Shown here: positions 22,338-32,974 of the stretch, piece after piece
Numbering within the stretch: the first letter of the stretch is position 1
Layout of the letters: the number at the start of each line of letters is the position of its first letter
Assembly (NCBI GenBank): GCA_963576735.1
Contig: OY755175.1
Coordinates: forward strand, 11,424,401 to 11,488,400
Length of the DNA: 64,000 nucleotides
Reading direction: 5' to 3'
Origin: Bedellia somnulentella
Lineage: Eukaryota; Arthropoda; Insecta; Lepidoptera; Bedelliidae
Notes under the pieces: model-generated
Databases searched by the model: none
Seen by the model: the letters and a program-made list of their open reading frames with translations, nothing else
What the model was told of the DNA's origin: nothing
Position numbers and translations under genes: made by a program

Positions 22338-22927
22338 GTAAAATAATTTCTAACAAAAAGAAAACCGACTTCATAGTTGGAAAAACAACCGAAAATAAAC
22401 AATCTAGTACTAAAAAGTACGAAATAAGTTTTTTAATTGAATATGAGTACTGTGATTAATACCTTTGCAATTTCTTTATTCCACACGCGTCAGTTCAACC
22501 TACCTAAATCTTAAAATTAATTCGTGAGCCGGTGCCAGCCTGCGTGATGATTGATAATAATAAGTGTGTGTTTCGCACTTCATATACATGTATCATGTAG
22601 GCTACCTTGTAGTTGTAGGGTAAATAGATTTTTGTACGTATTACCATTTAAAACGTTAGGCGATAGATATATATTGTTTAGATTGTAATAATCAGAGATA
22701 GATAGTAGGGTGAATTTAGTTTTGTTTGACTGGCACCGACTCAAAAATTAATTTAAAAGAATTTTAATATTTAGGTAGGTTGAACTGACGCGTGTGGAAT
22801 AAAGAAATTGCAAAGGTATTAATCACAGTACTCATATTCACTTAAAAAACTTATTCCGTACTTTTGTTTATTTTCGGTTGTTTTTCCAACTATGAAGTCG
22901 GTTTTGTTTTTGTTAAAAATTATTTTA
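22338..22927. mobile_element. Foldback element, ~200-bp arms
   Basis: The left arm (22338-22537) contains AAAACCGACTTCATAGTTGG, GTACTGTGATTAATACCTTT and CACACGCGTCAGTTCAACCT. The right arm (22732-22927) is its reverse complement with few changes. The spacer is about 195 bp and non-coding. The same left arm recurs at 37196-37385. Confidence 0.85.
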
Positions 22928-23121
22928 TTTTGCGAGTTTTAGAGATGGGTAGACCTGGCAAAATGCCTCTCGGATGAAGAAGCGACGGTTACTGCATTAT
23001 TCTTCGTATTTCCGGTATTTCTATTATTGTACGATATTAAATAGGCTCAACCATATGTAACTTTACATTGTTCTTAAAATCCCTCGAAAGGCGATGGTCT
23101 ACAATTCTACATCTCAAGAAA

Positions 23122-23296
23122 GACTCAAACGTTCACACCGAATATCCCCAAAAAGGTTAGCAGAGGTAGTAATACTTCTGAATATCCCGTGACATTGTCA
23201 CCTGTTGTTCAGAGTACCCACGATTTGCTTAGTGTTTTCACATTATACAGGGCAGGCCTATCGGCGTTTTGAACAAATACACTGTCACATGATTGT
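23122..23296 (-). repeat. SINE-A fragment inside composite copy A
   Basis: Minus-strand SINE-A middle and 3' part (TATCCCCAAAAAGGTTAGCA; CTATCGGCGTTTTGAAC). The same insertion, with the same boundaries, lies in copy B at 37481-37655. It therefore predates duplication of the composite. Confidence 0.8.
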
Positions 23297-23924
23297 GAGT
23301 TTCGATAGTCCCCTCGATTTCCTGGGATGCCATCATCAGATCCTGGTCTCATGGTACTTTCTCGATAACAATAACATAACAAAAAATAAATGTTTAGTGA
23401 ACCTGTACTTCTCTTCATAAAAGCTACGAAGAGGAGTATAAATCTATATAGAATGTTGAAAGAACTGTTTCCTAACTCCTAGTGATTGAGGACCCACACC
23501 TTCCATCATCAGCTCAGCAGCATAACAATTTGATTTTCAAAAGCAAATGCCAATATAAGTTCAGAAAATATGTAAAACGCGCTACATTTGCCTATAAAAT
23601 TTGAGGGTTCCCCTCGATTTCTCCAGGATCCCATCATCAGACCCTGATATCCTCATCATGGTACCAATCCAGGAGTATCTTCTTTCGAATAAAAAAATAA
23701 TAATAAAATCGGTTCATAAATGGCGACGTAATCGGCGAACAAACATAAAAAAAAATGCCGTCGAATTGAGAACACTCCTTTTTTTGAAGTCGGTTAATAA
23801 AATAGATGATAATATGCATGCTTTCCCGTGTTCGGAAGAAAAGGCGGGCGTTCCAAGTGTCATGAATATGAGTGCATGGGGTGCCTTTTAAGTTCTGTCT
23901 GTTTAACCTAAGGTATTCCAGTGA

Positions 23925-24292
23925 AACTACCAGTGGTGAAGAAACTTGGATCTATACCCATAGTCTATATTCTAGAAAACAATCCACAATCTAATCTCTC
24001 GAGATGAGCCAGAACCGACGAAAGTTATTGTAGTCCTGTAGCACTTTAAAGAGGATTGTGACTACGAAGCAGCAATATTCTGACGATTGCACTTAAAGAT
24101 CTCAGAAAAGTTAATGTAAAGTGGTATACCATATTTTGTGTGCCACGAGTTATAGTCGAATTTCGAAAATCTAATGCAAAACACCGCATAATCCTGCACC
24201 AGGACTTGGAAGCTCCTATAGCTATCGTCAAACAAACGTTATTTGAGGCAGGAAAATGTAGAACATTTTTACCACTTTTCATACATTTCTGA
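23925..24292 (+). pseudogene. Dead mariner transposase fragment
   Basis: Broken frames read ETWIYTHSLYSRKQSTI, then (after stops and frame changes) KWYTIFCVPRVIVEFRKSNA, then RIILHQDL and FLPLF. This is the order of a mariner transposase: the first catalytic Asp region G-D-E-T-W-I, the W-Y-T block, and an H-H-D-N-A block here altered to HQDLEA. Terminal inverted repeats were not found. It cannot be active. Confidence 0.75.
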
Positions 24293-24388
24293 CTCAGGAT
24301 TTATAACAATCTCCTCATATCAATACTCAGAATAGACCAACTTCCAATAAAATTTTCTTAACAAAATAAAATATCATATATTTATGTA

Positions 24389-24700
24389 TAGAGAGAGATA
24401 GGCACATAGAGATGATGGAGGATAGTAAATTGGTGAAAGAGATCTATAGAGCCAATGTGGAAGGTAATTAGTAAGTAAGGCCTCGGAGGACACATTTGTA
24501 TCAAATAGAGAGTGTGCTCAAAAAGGCAGGCAGTAGTATAAGGAATAAAAGAGCATACTCGTATATGAAAAGATTGGGATGTGAACGAAGCTAGAGAAGT
24601 TTGCCAGTGTCATACAAAGTGGCGATCTATGGACTCTGCCTATCCCAATGGGAACTAACGGCGTGAGTATATTTATGTATGTCTATTTATGTAAAAAATA
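24389..24700 (+). mobile_element. RTE-clade LINE, 3'-terminal fragment
   Basis: Covers the RTE end from GGCACATAGAGATGATGGAG to CCCAATGGGAACTAACGGCG and GTGAGTATATTTATG. Small indels break the frame (for example GTAATTAGTAAGTAAGGCC for the GNVSRGR region). Confidence 0.9.
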
Positions 24701-24964
24701 TAATATCTTTAATTTTCTCACGATCAAAAGCATCTAATATAATCTACCGTTTTAACAAAATCAAAATACGTCAAATCAAAATGTTTTTACTTGGGGCGTA
24801 AATGAGTAACAAAACATATAAACATTAAAAAAATTGCTGCCTAATTTACCTCTTTAGAGAAGAATATTGTTGTTTACACCTCATAGTTTATTTTAAATTG
24901 TCATTTAAAACATACCAATATACAAACTGCTAATTCAAGAATTGTTTAAAGATACATATACATA

Positions 24965-25024
24965 ATACCTAAATAACATACATAACATAAACGTTTACGC
25001 CGAATATCCCGAAGGGGTTGGCAG
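24965..25024 (-). repeat. SINE-A 3' end running into the assembly gap
   Basis: CATAACATAAACGTTTACGC then ATATCCCGAAGGGGTTGGCAG is the SINE-A 3' end on the minus strand. The rest of the element is hidden by the N run. Confidence 0.8.
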
Positions 25025-25224
25025 NNNNNNNNNNNNNNNNNNNNNNNNNNNNNNNNNNNNNNNNNNNNNNNNNNNNNNNNNNNNNNNNNNNNNNNNNNNN
25101 NNNNNNNNNNNNNNNNNNNNNNNNNNNNNNNNNNNNNNNNNNNNNNNNNNNNNNNNNNNNNNNNNNNNNNNNNNNNNNNNNNNNNNNNNNNNNNNNNNNN
25201 NNNNNNNNNNNNNNNNNNNNNNNN
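25025..25224. other. Assembly gap, 200 N
   Basis: Exactly 200 undetermined bases, a conventional placeholder size, so the real length is unknown. Open frames of X residues across it are artefacts. The gap lies between mir-1 and mir-133. Confidence 1.
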
Positions 25225-25499
25225 AATGGGTCAAACATAACGAGAAGCAAGGTCACATCAGGTGTCAACGAACCAACACCTATAGTGCCTACATCAGGTC
25301 GATGACGTTGGCATTTTTTAATTAAGAAGTTTCTACGAGAAAACGTTGCATTAGAAAAGGTTACAAGCACAATCAATGTATTAGGCGCTTTGAATATATT
25401 TAGAATTATGAATTTATTGAAGTTTAGTACTAAAAGCGGTAATGATAAAGGAACATAGTGTTAACCCTGCCCGAATTAGTGCAGCGAACGATCCTAAAA
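25225..25499. other. No recognised feature
   Basis: Moderate-complexity sequence after the gap. Short frames on both strands are not recognisable proteins. Confidence 0.4.
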
Positions 25500-25760
25500 T
25501 AGTTAGGCAGCGTGTACGGTTACACGGCGTAGAGCGTGGCGGCGGCGCGCGCGGTGCGTCAACGTCGGCGCGCCGGCACGCGTTGCCGCCGCCGGCCGCG
25601 CGCCCTCCTCGTAAGCTAACACTGCGTCTGGCGGCGAGGCGCGCCCGGCCCTATATGTGGACACCGACCGCCCGACACCTTCCTATAACGTCCGTCTACA
25701 TCGCTCGCCGCGCCGGCTATTCTTGGACTCGTTTTCCTTCACAGAATAACTGACGTTTAC
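25500..25760. promoter_or_regulatory. CpG-rich island upstream of mir-133 (candidate promoter)
   Basis: The strongest broad GC peak near the microRNAs (25515-25730), ending about 200 bp before the mir-133 hairpin. It contains CCCTATATGTGG and CTTCCTATAACGTCC, which could serve as TATA-like sites for + strand transcription. A 103-codon frame crosses it (25442-25753), but its R/A/P-rich content is what GC-rich DNA gives by chance. The promoter role is inferred from position and composition. Confidence 0.4.
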
Positions 25761-25961
25761 AACTTCGATACTACCAAAATAACGTGACGACAGTGTGAAA
25801 GTCAAGATTTGTTTGATCAGGTGCAAGTGACGTTTAGTGGAAACTGAGCCGTACGGATACGTTTGGGATGTAGCGAGTTTCAGAAGTATCACGTTTGATC
25901 AAGCTCGAATTCGTCAAGAATCAGAGACTCCAGCGAAGAGAAGACACTGAAAGTCATAGGC

Positions 25962-26044
25962 GATGTTCGCTTTAGCTGGTTGACTTCGGGTCAAATTGTT
26001 TATTGAAGTCATTTGGTCCCCTTCAACCAGCTGTAGTTGACATC
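25962..26044 (+). ncRNA. mir-133: mir-133 microRNA precursor
   Basis: The 3' arm at 26013-26034 begins TTGGTCCCCTTCAACCAGCT and is identical over 22 nt to animal miR-133. The 5' arm at about 25974-25995 (AGCTGGTTGACTTCGGGTCA) pairs with it across a loop of about 17 nt. The stem extends outward so that GATGT at 25962 pairs with ACATC at 26040. miR-133 is a conserved muscle microRNA, commonly linked to mir-1 in the same genomic cluster and transcript. Here both are on the + strand with about 24.4 kb between mature sequences. The CpG island just upstream could give it its own promoter. Identity is very secure; precursor ends are estimated from pairing. Confidence 0.97.
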
Positions 26045-26049
26045 AGCTT

Positions 26050-26880
26050 AACTTTCAATTTAACACAAGAAATTTTGTAAAATTACTGTTAAAAGTGGTT
26101 AAGTTCAATATAAATTTTCCAAAAATGTAATAATTTCTCTTTAACTTTTGTGTCTGGATGTTGTATGTCTTTTTATGTTTTCTCATTGGCAGTACAAAAA
26201 AGGTGTTCCTTCTATTAATTTAAACACATATCATGCTGTACCATATTATGTGTTAAACATATAGTTCCCATCAAGATCTACAAAAGCGATTATTGCCATT
26301 AAGCCTAAAATGTATCTATTTTTGTGGCTCACACACCGAGTCACTATAAATTTTCCTAAATGATAAATTAAGTAGAAGTAGTCCAAAAGCAAATTTATGA
26401 AAAATCTACGGTTCATTGTTCTCTGAATCAATTTTGTAATAGACCGATCAATTATGGGATTTAGTTCTAAACTTAAACCAGTAGAGACCAACCTGTTTTA
26501 TATTTTAAATTAAAAAAAACGAACCGATGCATTTAAATGATTTTATTTTCTTACTTATTAAAACTTAATTTACTATACTTTTTTTTAACTAAACCCACTC
26601 ATAGCCTTTTGAGTAGGTAGATCCATTTACTTATTAATCAGAAATTTTAAAATACAATCCTTATGATATTGTGTGAGCAATTGTTCATCTTATAGAATTT
26701 AGGCCCCAACAGCACGGACAGAATGAAAAACCAAAAGCAGCACCACAGAAACAAGAGTGACAGCGAAAATATGGAAACGGAATAATATTGGTAAAGTATA
26801 ACTTAAAAGTTTTTAGAAGCTTTTGCTCTAAAAATTTGAGTCTTCATTAAAATTTAAATTTTTCTTAACTCCAGCTTATA
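26050..26880. other. No recognised feature
   Basis: AT-rich DNA downstream of mir-133; possibly the 3' part of the primary transcript. Confidence 0.4.
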
Positions 26881-26883
26881 GCT

Positions 26884-26935
26884 GAGTAGTGTTGTCTTAG
26901 AATAGCACTAACTTATTTTCCCAGCAATTGTCATA
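26884..26935 (+). repeat. SINE-B 5'-end scrap
   Basis: GCTGAGTAGTGTTGTCTTAG then AATAGCACTAACTTATTTTC parallels the SINE-B 5' end. The remainder is lost. Confidence 0.55.
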
Positions 26936-28028
26936 CGAAGACACATCGCGAACCAGCCTTCATTTTACATAGAAACTAACAAAAACCACATACAACGCGA
27001 TTAGAAGTTTTGTGGGGCCGAAATAGACGATGTAGTGACAAATATCACAGTAGATTTTACTTTTCCTACAGATTCTATTTATACATGGGAACTTCAATGA
27101 GTTTGTGATGAAAAAACCGATTGCAACCCTCAACAGCAAACTAAGATGTGCTGCTCACACGGGAAGAGATGAAATTGTGTTATTCTAAACCGTTGCAATA
27201 CCGCAATAACAATCTTCTTTTAAATTAAATCTTAACTTAACGTTAGGATTCGTCATAAATTAGATTTTAGTTGATATTTACATACAATTTACCTGGAAAC
27301 CCTAACTCTTACCTAAGCCTAAATGAAATAGGGTATATATATTTTATGAAATAGGGTAGTTACAATACTTTTATTCTTGTTAAAATACTTTAATACTTTA
27401 ATAATCCAATTTACAGCCGCTTCATTAGATTTTGTTTGATTGACACGATACGATTTTTATTATTATCGATAGCTATGCTATATTTAGAGACGCCAACTTA
27501 TATTTCTGTGCATATTACACAAGGAAATAATTAATCAATTCAATAAGTGATTTATCATCTATAACTCTTTAGTAATATCCCAACTCCTTATTTCAAATTC
27601 TATTAGCTGGCGTTATATTATTATTTCAATTTTAAAGCTCATAACAATCAAACATCTTTAACTGAAATTGCAATGCAATTTCACGGGTGTAATTATTTAG
27701 TAGGTAGTAAGTTTCTTTTGATGATATTTTTGGTCAGTTTTCTGTTCCTAACTGTCGAAGAAAATATATCTGACTTCGTGTGATAAGTCAAGGAAGTCTA
27801 ATAAAATATATGTTAGCTTAGCCAATACCGCTGCTCTTGCTAACGTACTCTTTTTACTTGTTGTTTAATATTCACTTAAATTGGGAGATGATGTCAATGG
27901 AATAAACCAAGCCTAGTTAGCGACATACAAGAGGACGCATGTTGCTGTATGATACTCAAAGTAGGATATGGGCATGTCCGGTAAATTTTTGGTTAGAGAA
28001 ATTGAATTGAACTGAAATAAGAGGTAAG
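26936..28028. other. No recognised feature
   Basis: AT-rich DNA. Nothing supported. Confidence 0.45.
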
Positions 28029-28042
28029 ATAGAAATTTATGA

Positions 28043-29989
28043 TGTAGTGAAGAATAGTGAAGATGAATATAAGAGAGTTAAGAATGAGGTTAAGAAAAAA
28101 ATAGAAAAGAAAAAGCGTGATCTGATAGAATGGTGTGAGAGGAAACTCTCCGATAATTTCCGGAATAACCAAAAGTTGTTCTGGAAATATATCCGGAAAG
28201 AAAAGGGAGTTTCCCAAAACACGAGAGTGAATGTTGTGAGAGATGAACAGGGTGAATTGGCGACGGATGAAAGTAGCATAAGGCGAGTATGGAAGAAATA
28301 TTTTGAGGGACTCTTTGAAAAAGAGGATACATCCATTTCTTCGCCAATCGGCAGTAATGTTGATTGGAACGACGTTATGGGTGACTTTAGTGACAGTGAG
28401 ATCAGTATGGAAGAAATAATGAAAGCAATGAAAAGTATGAAACTAGGGAAAGCGGCAGGGTATGACAGGATAAACACTGAAATGCTGAGGGCTGGTAAAA
28501 GGGTGGTGGCTTCCTGGTTGTACTTCCTTTTCCAAAAATGCTGGTCGAGTGGCAAAGTGCCACAAGACTGGTGCAAAGCGGTAATTGTGCCTTTATATAA
28601 AGGAAAGGGGTCACACCAGGAGGCTAGAAACTACCGTGGAATTAGCCTACTCAGCATTGTCGGTAAATTGTATGCAAAGGTTTTGATTGAAAGAGTGATG
28701 AATGAAACGGATGATAAAATTTGGGATGTGCAAGCAGGATTTAGAAAGGGAATGGGATGTATGGACCAAATCTTCTCTTTAAGGAGCATCACCGAAAAGT
28801 TCTTAGCTAAGAACCGAAAGGTGTATTGCTCCTTTATTGATTTAGAGAAGGCGTATGATAGGGTGGTAAGAAAGTGTTTATGGGAGGTGTTATCCAAGTT
28901 CGGTTTGGGGAGTCGACTTATACGTGCACTGGTATCACTCTATGAGGATTCCAGTGCATGTGTGAGAGTAAACGGGGAAAATACTGACTGGTTCGGGATC
29001 TCTCGGGGTGTCCGACAGGGTTGTGTAGCTTCCCCGTGGCTCTTCAATTTGTTCATGGATGACTGTTTAGCAGAGTTGCGTGAAAGTGATTATGGATTGA
29101 GAATGGGTGGATTCATCATTAAATGCCTCTTATATGCCGACGATCAAGTGCTACTTGCATCATCGGTGGAAGAGCTGCAAGAGATGATGAATATTGCATG
29201 TGCGTCTTTTGAAAAAAAGGGAATGAGGGTGAATGTGGATAAAACAAAAACTATGGTTTTTGAGAGAGAGGTGAATATGACCGAATGCGTGATTAAGATT
29301 AATGGTAAGAAAGTGGAACAAGTGAAAGAGTTTGTATATTTGGGAAGTCTGTTTACTAGGGATGGAAAGTGTGATGAAGATATCGAGAGAAGAGTGAAAA
29401 AGGGTAATGCGGTAAATGGAGCACTGGATAGTCTAATGTCTAGTCAGTCGGTGTCTGAAAAGGCCCGAATGGCTGTGCATGATGCTGTCCTCGTTCCTAC
29501 GCTTATGTATGGCAGTGAATGTTGGGTGTGGCAGAAGAAGCATGAAAGTAGAGTGAATGCAGTAGAAATGAGATCCCTCAGAAAAGTGTGTAATGTAAGG
29601 TTATGTGATCGTGTGAGGAATGATGTGATTCGTGAAAGGTGTGGTGTAAAAGATGATATTGTAAGAAAGATAGAAAAAGGAATGTTGAGATGGTTTGGGC
29701 ACATAGAGAGGATGGATGACAGTAAATTGGTGAAAGAGATCTATAGAGCCAATGTGGAAGGTAATGTTAGTAGAGGACGACCTCGGAGGACACATTTAGA
29801 TGAAATAGAAAATGTGCTCAAAAAGGCAGGTGTCCGAAGTATGAAGAATAAAAGAGCATGTATGAAAAGATTGATGGATGTGAATGAAGCTAGAGAGGTT
29901 TGCCAGGATCGTACAAAGTGGCGATCGATAGTCTCTGCCTACCCCAATGGGAACTAACGGCGTGAGAATATGTATGTATGTATTTATGT
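28043..29989 (+). mobile_element. RTE-clade LINE insertion, 5'-truncated, young
   Basis: A 1947-bp insertion bounded by an exact 14-bp target duplication ATAGAAATTTATGA at 28029-28042 and 29990-30003. It lacks the 5' end of the element, including the apurinic-type endonuclease domain, but keeps an uninterrupted frame to the natural stop. The 3' untranslated part is only about 30 bp, ending in TATG-type repeats, as is usual for RTE elements. The perfect duplication and open frame indicate a recent insertion. It is the best local reference for at least eight decayed 3' fragments in the window. Confidence 0.96.
28044..29957 (+). CDS. RTE-clade LINE reverse transcriptase, N-terminally truncated
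   Basis: About 637 codons are open from the truncation point; there is no authentic start, since the first in-frame GTG at 28047 is only conventional. Numbering from that GTG, residues 1-60 are a lysine-rich linker. RT blocks follow: VPLYKGKGSHQEARNYRGISL (about 181-201), the motif with the first catalytic Asp FIDLEKAYD (263-271), GVRQGCVASPWLF (321-333), and the YADD box (363-366). The C-terminal part contains WFGHIERMDD, GRPRRTHLD and WRSIVSAYPNGN. All catalytic Asp residues are present. It would copy LINE RNA at a nicked target, but without the endonuclease domain it cannot open targets alone. The sequence resembles HmRTE-e proteins annotated as endonuclease-reverse transcriptase in butterflies. 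No host role is implied. Confidence 0.95.
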   Translation, partial: VVKNSEDEYKRVKNEVKKKIEKKKRDLIEWCERKLSDNFRNNQKLFWKYIRKEKGVSQNTRVNVVRDEQGELATDESSIRRVWKKYFEGLFEKEDTSISSPIGSNVDWNDVMGDFSDSEISMEEIMKAMKSMKLGKAAGYDRINTEMLRAGKRVVASWLYFLFQKCWSSGKVPQDWCKAVIVPLYKGKGSHQEARNYRGISLLSIVGKLYAKVLIERVMNETDDKIWDVQAGFRKGMGCMDQIFSLRSITEKFLAKNRKVYCSFIDLEKAYDRVVRKCLWEVLSKFGLGSRLIRALVSLYEDSSACVRVNGENTDWFGISRGVRQGCVASPWLFNLFMDDCLAELRESDYGLRMGGFIIKCLLYADDQVLLASSVEELQEMMNIACASFEKKGMRVNVDKTKTMVFEREVNMTECVIKINGKKVEQVKEFVYLGSLFTRDGKCDEDIERRVKKGNAVNGALDSLMSSQSVSEKARMAVHDAVLVPTLMYGSECWVWQKKHESRVNAVEMRSLRKVCNVRLCDRVRNDVIRERCGVKDDIVRKIEKGMLRWFGHIERMDDSKLVKEIYRANVEGNVSRGRPRRTHLDEIENVLKKAGVRSMKNKRACMKRLMDVNEAREVCQDRTKWRSIVSAYPNGN

Positions 29990-30285
29990 ATAGAAATTTA
30001 TGAGAGAAAACTGAGAGGCGCAGATTCTCTGAGTCAACTTCGGAGGACATATGAAGACCTGTGTTTTCTTAAAGGTGTGGAAAAAACGAAGTACGCATAA
30101 TTGTAGTTGGTGTATGAAAATATAAAGCGCACAAGGTATGTAAAGAGCGTGGCAGAAGGAGAGAGATCAACTTCATTGATATAGAAATTACAAGTTTTCC
30201 TGTTTTTAAATAATTTTTGCCTAAGTGGTTTCTAAGATCTTATATATTCTTTAATTTTTGTTCAGAATCTTATGTGATAATCAAA

Positions 30286-30428
30286 ACTCAAGCGTTTACG
30301 CTGTATATCCCTGAAGGGGTTGGCAGAGGTACTAAACTACGTGACATCGTCAACTGGTGTTCAAAGGTCCCATGTTTTGTTTGGACAGTGTACTCACGTG
30401 ATAGGGGGCAGCACTACCGCCTATGCTA
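30286..30428 (-). repeat. SINE-A fragment, 3' part
   Basis: GTATATCCCTGAAGGGGTTG then GACAGTGTACTCACGTGATA and a GGGGGCAG end match SINE-A on the minus strand. The head is missing. Confidence 0.85.
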
Positions 30429-30429
30429 G

Positions 30430-32145
30430 GGCTATGTTATAGTGTTTTGTGACAGTTAAATAAATAAAACAAATCATTTAGAGTAAGGTTAATATAACCC
30501 CTTTCAGAAAAACAACAAGTGATTTAACCATTACATCGCTATAGTTATTGATATAAAGCACTTTAAGAGTTATCGTTATTTGATGCATACTTTTTTTAGA
30601 AAATTAACCATCTAGACGAGCTATTGAGCTTTACACGCAAAAAACATTAGTTTATTTCAAAAGTAAAATAGCCGCTGTCTTATAAAAGAACGTAAAAAAT
30701 CCTATCATTAGAAACTTACATCAATTGGTTATAAAATGGGTAGGCTAAAAAGTTGGTAACCTTCACTTCGTGGTACGAAATAAAACTAGGTAGAATTTGC
30801 TACCTTTGCATTATTTTATTTTCTTCTTACAGAGTTACGTTGGGAATGATTTATAGTATTAGTGTGAAGTAAATGCCGTAGTAGAAGATCGATGTAAGTA
30901 AAAGCAAGCCAACTGGTTATAAAGTCGTGGTTGAAGTCTCACAAGTATTGATTCACGTTTCTCGGTGCTACACGCGAAGGATCATAACGCACGAGGACCT
31001 TGGATATTGTAACAAGATTAGACCAGGAGCAATCTTAACAAGAATATCCAAGCCTAGAGGAGGCTACGCTATATTCTCGTAGCAACTTACCACATACGAA
31101 GCGCTTCGGAATACTACGAGGCTGTGTAAACTAGATCGTAGACCTCTTATAAGGATACATAAGATGTATATGGGTAGATAAGTACTAACCGACAAAGAAA
31201 TATTAGAAAATACGTATATACGTAATAAAGTAAGGTTGTGTCAATTGTATTTATTCACCTTTCTCTTTTTTTTTACTTAAGTGGTTGGTCAAAATGCGTT
31301 CTTAAGTTATCAATCAGAACTATTACTTTTTGTAGTCAAAGTCATTTTTGAAGCTAAATTTAATACAAAGTAAAATAATTGTTATGATAAATTGGAAAAA
31401 AGTAATTGATACGAATGAAAAAGCTTTCACGCCGTTTCCTTCCGCTATAAAGAGAAGTTTTTTGCCTAGAAATTGTATCCGACGGGGACAGGCATTTGCG
31501 ATTCGTTTGGGTACAACATAAAAAAGGCTTAAATCTTCTTTTATAAATATATGTCATTCTTTTAGTTGGTTTTTGCAATAATTGGATAACTTTTCTATCC
31601 CAATACCATATTGTAGTTAAATAGCAAAATCTTTGACATAAGTACATTTTAATGGCTGCAGTAGTGACAACTTTCATATTTCACTGCACTATAAAAACTA
31701 TAAGCAAATATTATTTTACACAAGATAATATTCAAATTTTGCCTGATGAATATTTACAAGGGCTGGCCCGTGAGCGTTCATATTTGTGTTCTCTTGTGGT
31801 TCACTCGCAAGCACCACGCTTCAATTTGCGTTTACTTCAATTTACGACTACGGATAACAAAACTCGTGCCTGTGTTTTTATTATATACAGCTTAATTTTA
31901 CGCCATAAATTCGAAAATATATTTGAATTTGCGCATACAACAAAATGGTCTCAAATTAAAAATGTTCACGAGGGAGTTGAGCCAAATTCGAAAGACAGTA
32001 ATCAAAGTTTCATTCGATAAGTGTGATCCGAATGAATTTGGCGAGTGTTTGGATTGGCATAGCGTGTCGAGGTGATGGGCGGCACTGAATGCAGCCCCTT
32101 AAACAAAGCTTAGAAGGAAATCACCTGGCAGACCATTAACCCAAT
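30430..32145. other. No recognised feature
   Basis: AT-rich DNA. A 122-codon + frame at 31652-32020 and a 105-codon minus frame at 31360-31677 show no family signature and AT-rich, non-coding composition. Confidence 0.45.
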
Positions 32146-32149
32146 TCAC

Positions 32150-32460
32150 GGACGTCAAGACGAACGAGTGGCGGCGGAGCGGCGGCGGCGACTTGACGAC
32201 TCAACCGCGCCTGCTTTAATATCGCTCGCCCCATAATAAGATGGAAATAAGCCGGTAGCGGAAAACGGGCCAATCATTGCGACTTCAGAAAACGATACCA
32301 CTTTCATTTGCTTTTCAATTAGGTAAACTTTTGCCTTTACGGTGATCCCGCAGTCGAAAACATAAATCAATCCGAGATAGAATACAGCTGATATAGAAAG
32401 CAAAAAATCCAAGAAAGTTAGCAAATAAATCTCAGCTACCAACTTTAAGTTAACGTACGG
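32150..32460. promoter_or_regulatory. GC-patch with complex flanks, possible conserved non-coding element
   Basis: GGCGGCGGAGCGGCGGCGGC at 32169-32188, followed by about 250 bp of balanced, non-repetitive sequence including GGGCCAATCATTGC. No coding frame is credible. Similar patches recur elsewhere. Confidence 0.25.
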
Positions 32461-32970
32461 AGTTGAATTTCAAATGCAGATGCAAATACTGAAGCTATTA
32501 CTTTTAACTAAGTCCCAGAGTCTCAGTAATGCGGAATGGTTGATGTCTTTGTGGATATGGCTATTGCTACTATAAATCAGTCAGAATTGCTCAATTGTGC
32601 GATTTCATATTATTATGTATGAGTTTAATGACTAGACAGCCTGATGTGCCCTAGCCTAGATAAAAGTAATGATGCAGGAATTTAGGTTTTTTGTCGGGAA
32701 ACATTACATAGCTTGTTTTCATAATAATTTTCTTCGTCACAACTATAATTACTTAAAAAAATATATATTATAGGTAGTTTCACCAAACATGCTTTTAACT
32801 CATTTCTGTGTATCTAACTGTACACAAAATAAATTACAACCAATTCAAGGTTTTTTGTTTACATACATGGAATCGAAGTTGGTAAAAAGGAGGTAGGCAA
32901 TTCGATTGTATGTTTTCGTTGTGTGTATGTTAATAAATTACAAAAATTGATTTTCTGTTCGCATGGATAT
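32461..32970. other. No recognised feature
   Basis: AT-rich DNA. Nothing supported. Confidence 0.45.
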
Positions 32971-32974
32971 TAAT

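Larger units (their letters stand above)
22338..23802. mobile_element. Composite repeat, copy A (foldback + SINE-A + AACCGACTTC-ended unit)
   Basis: From 23030 to 23802 the sequence matches 37408-38156 in the same order: AAATAGGCTCAACCATATG, an embedded SINE-A fragment, CCATCATCAGATCCTGGTCTC, AAATGGCGACGTAATCGG, and the end GAAGTCGGTTA, the inverse of the AACCGACTTC at the left end. Blocks around CCCCTCGATTTC...CATCATCAGA occur twice inside, about 300 bp apart. Copy B lacks the foldback spacer and right arm. Confidence 0.7.

Noticed and set aside
24969..25376. 135-codon frame through the N run
   Set aside because: Most residues are unknown bases of an assembly gap.
25442..25753. 103-codon frame before mir-133 as a protein gene
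   Set aside because: Composition is driven by CpG-rich DNA. No motif, and the sequence is better explained as promoter or non-coding exon.
28037..28576. 179-codon minus-strand frame
   Set aside because: Antisense shadow of the RTE reverse-transcriptase frame.
31652..32020. 122-codon + frame
   Set aside because: AT-rich, no conserved motif, no splice or promoter context. Probably chance.
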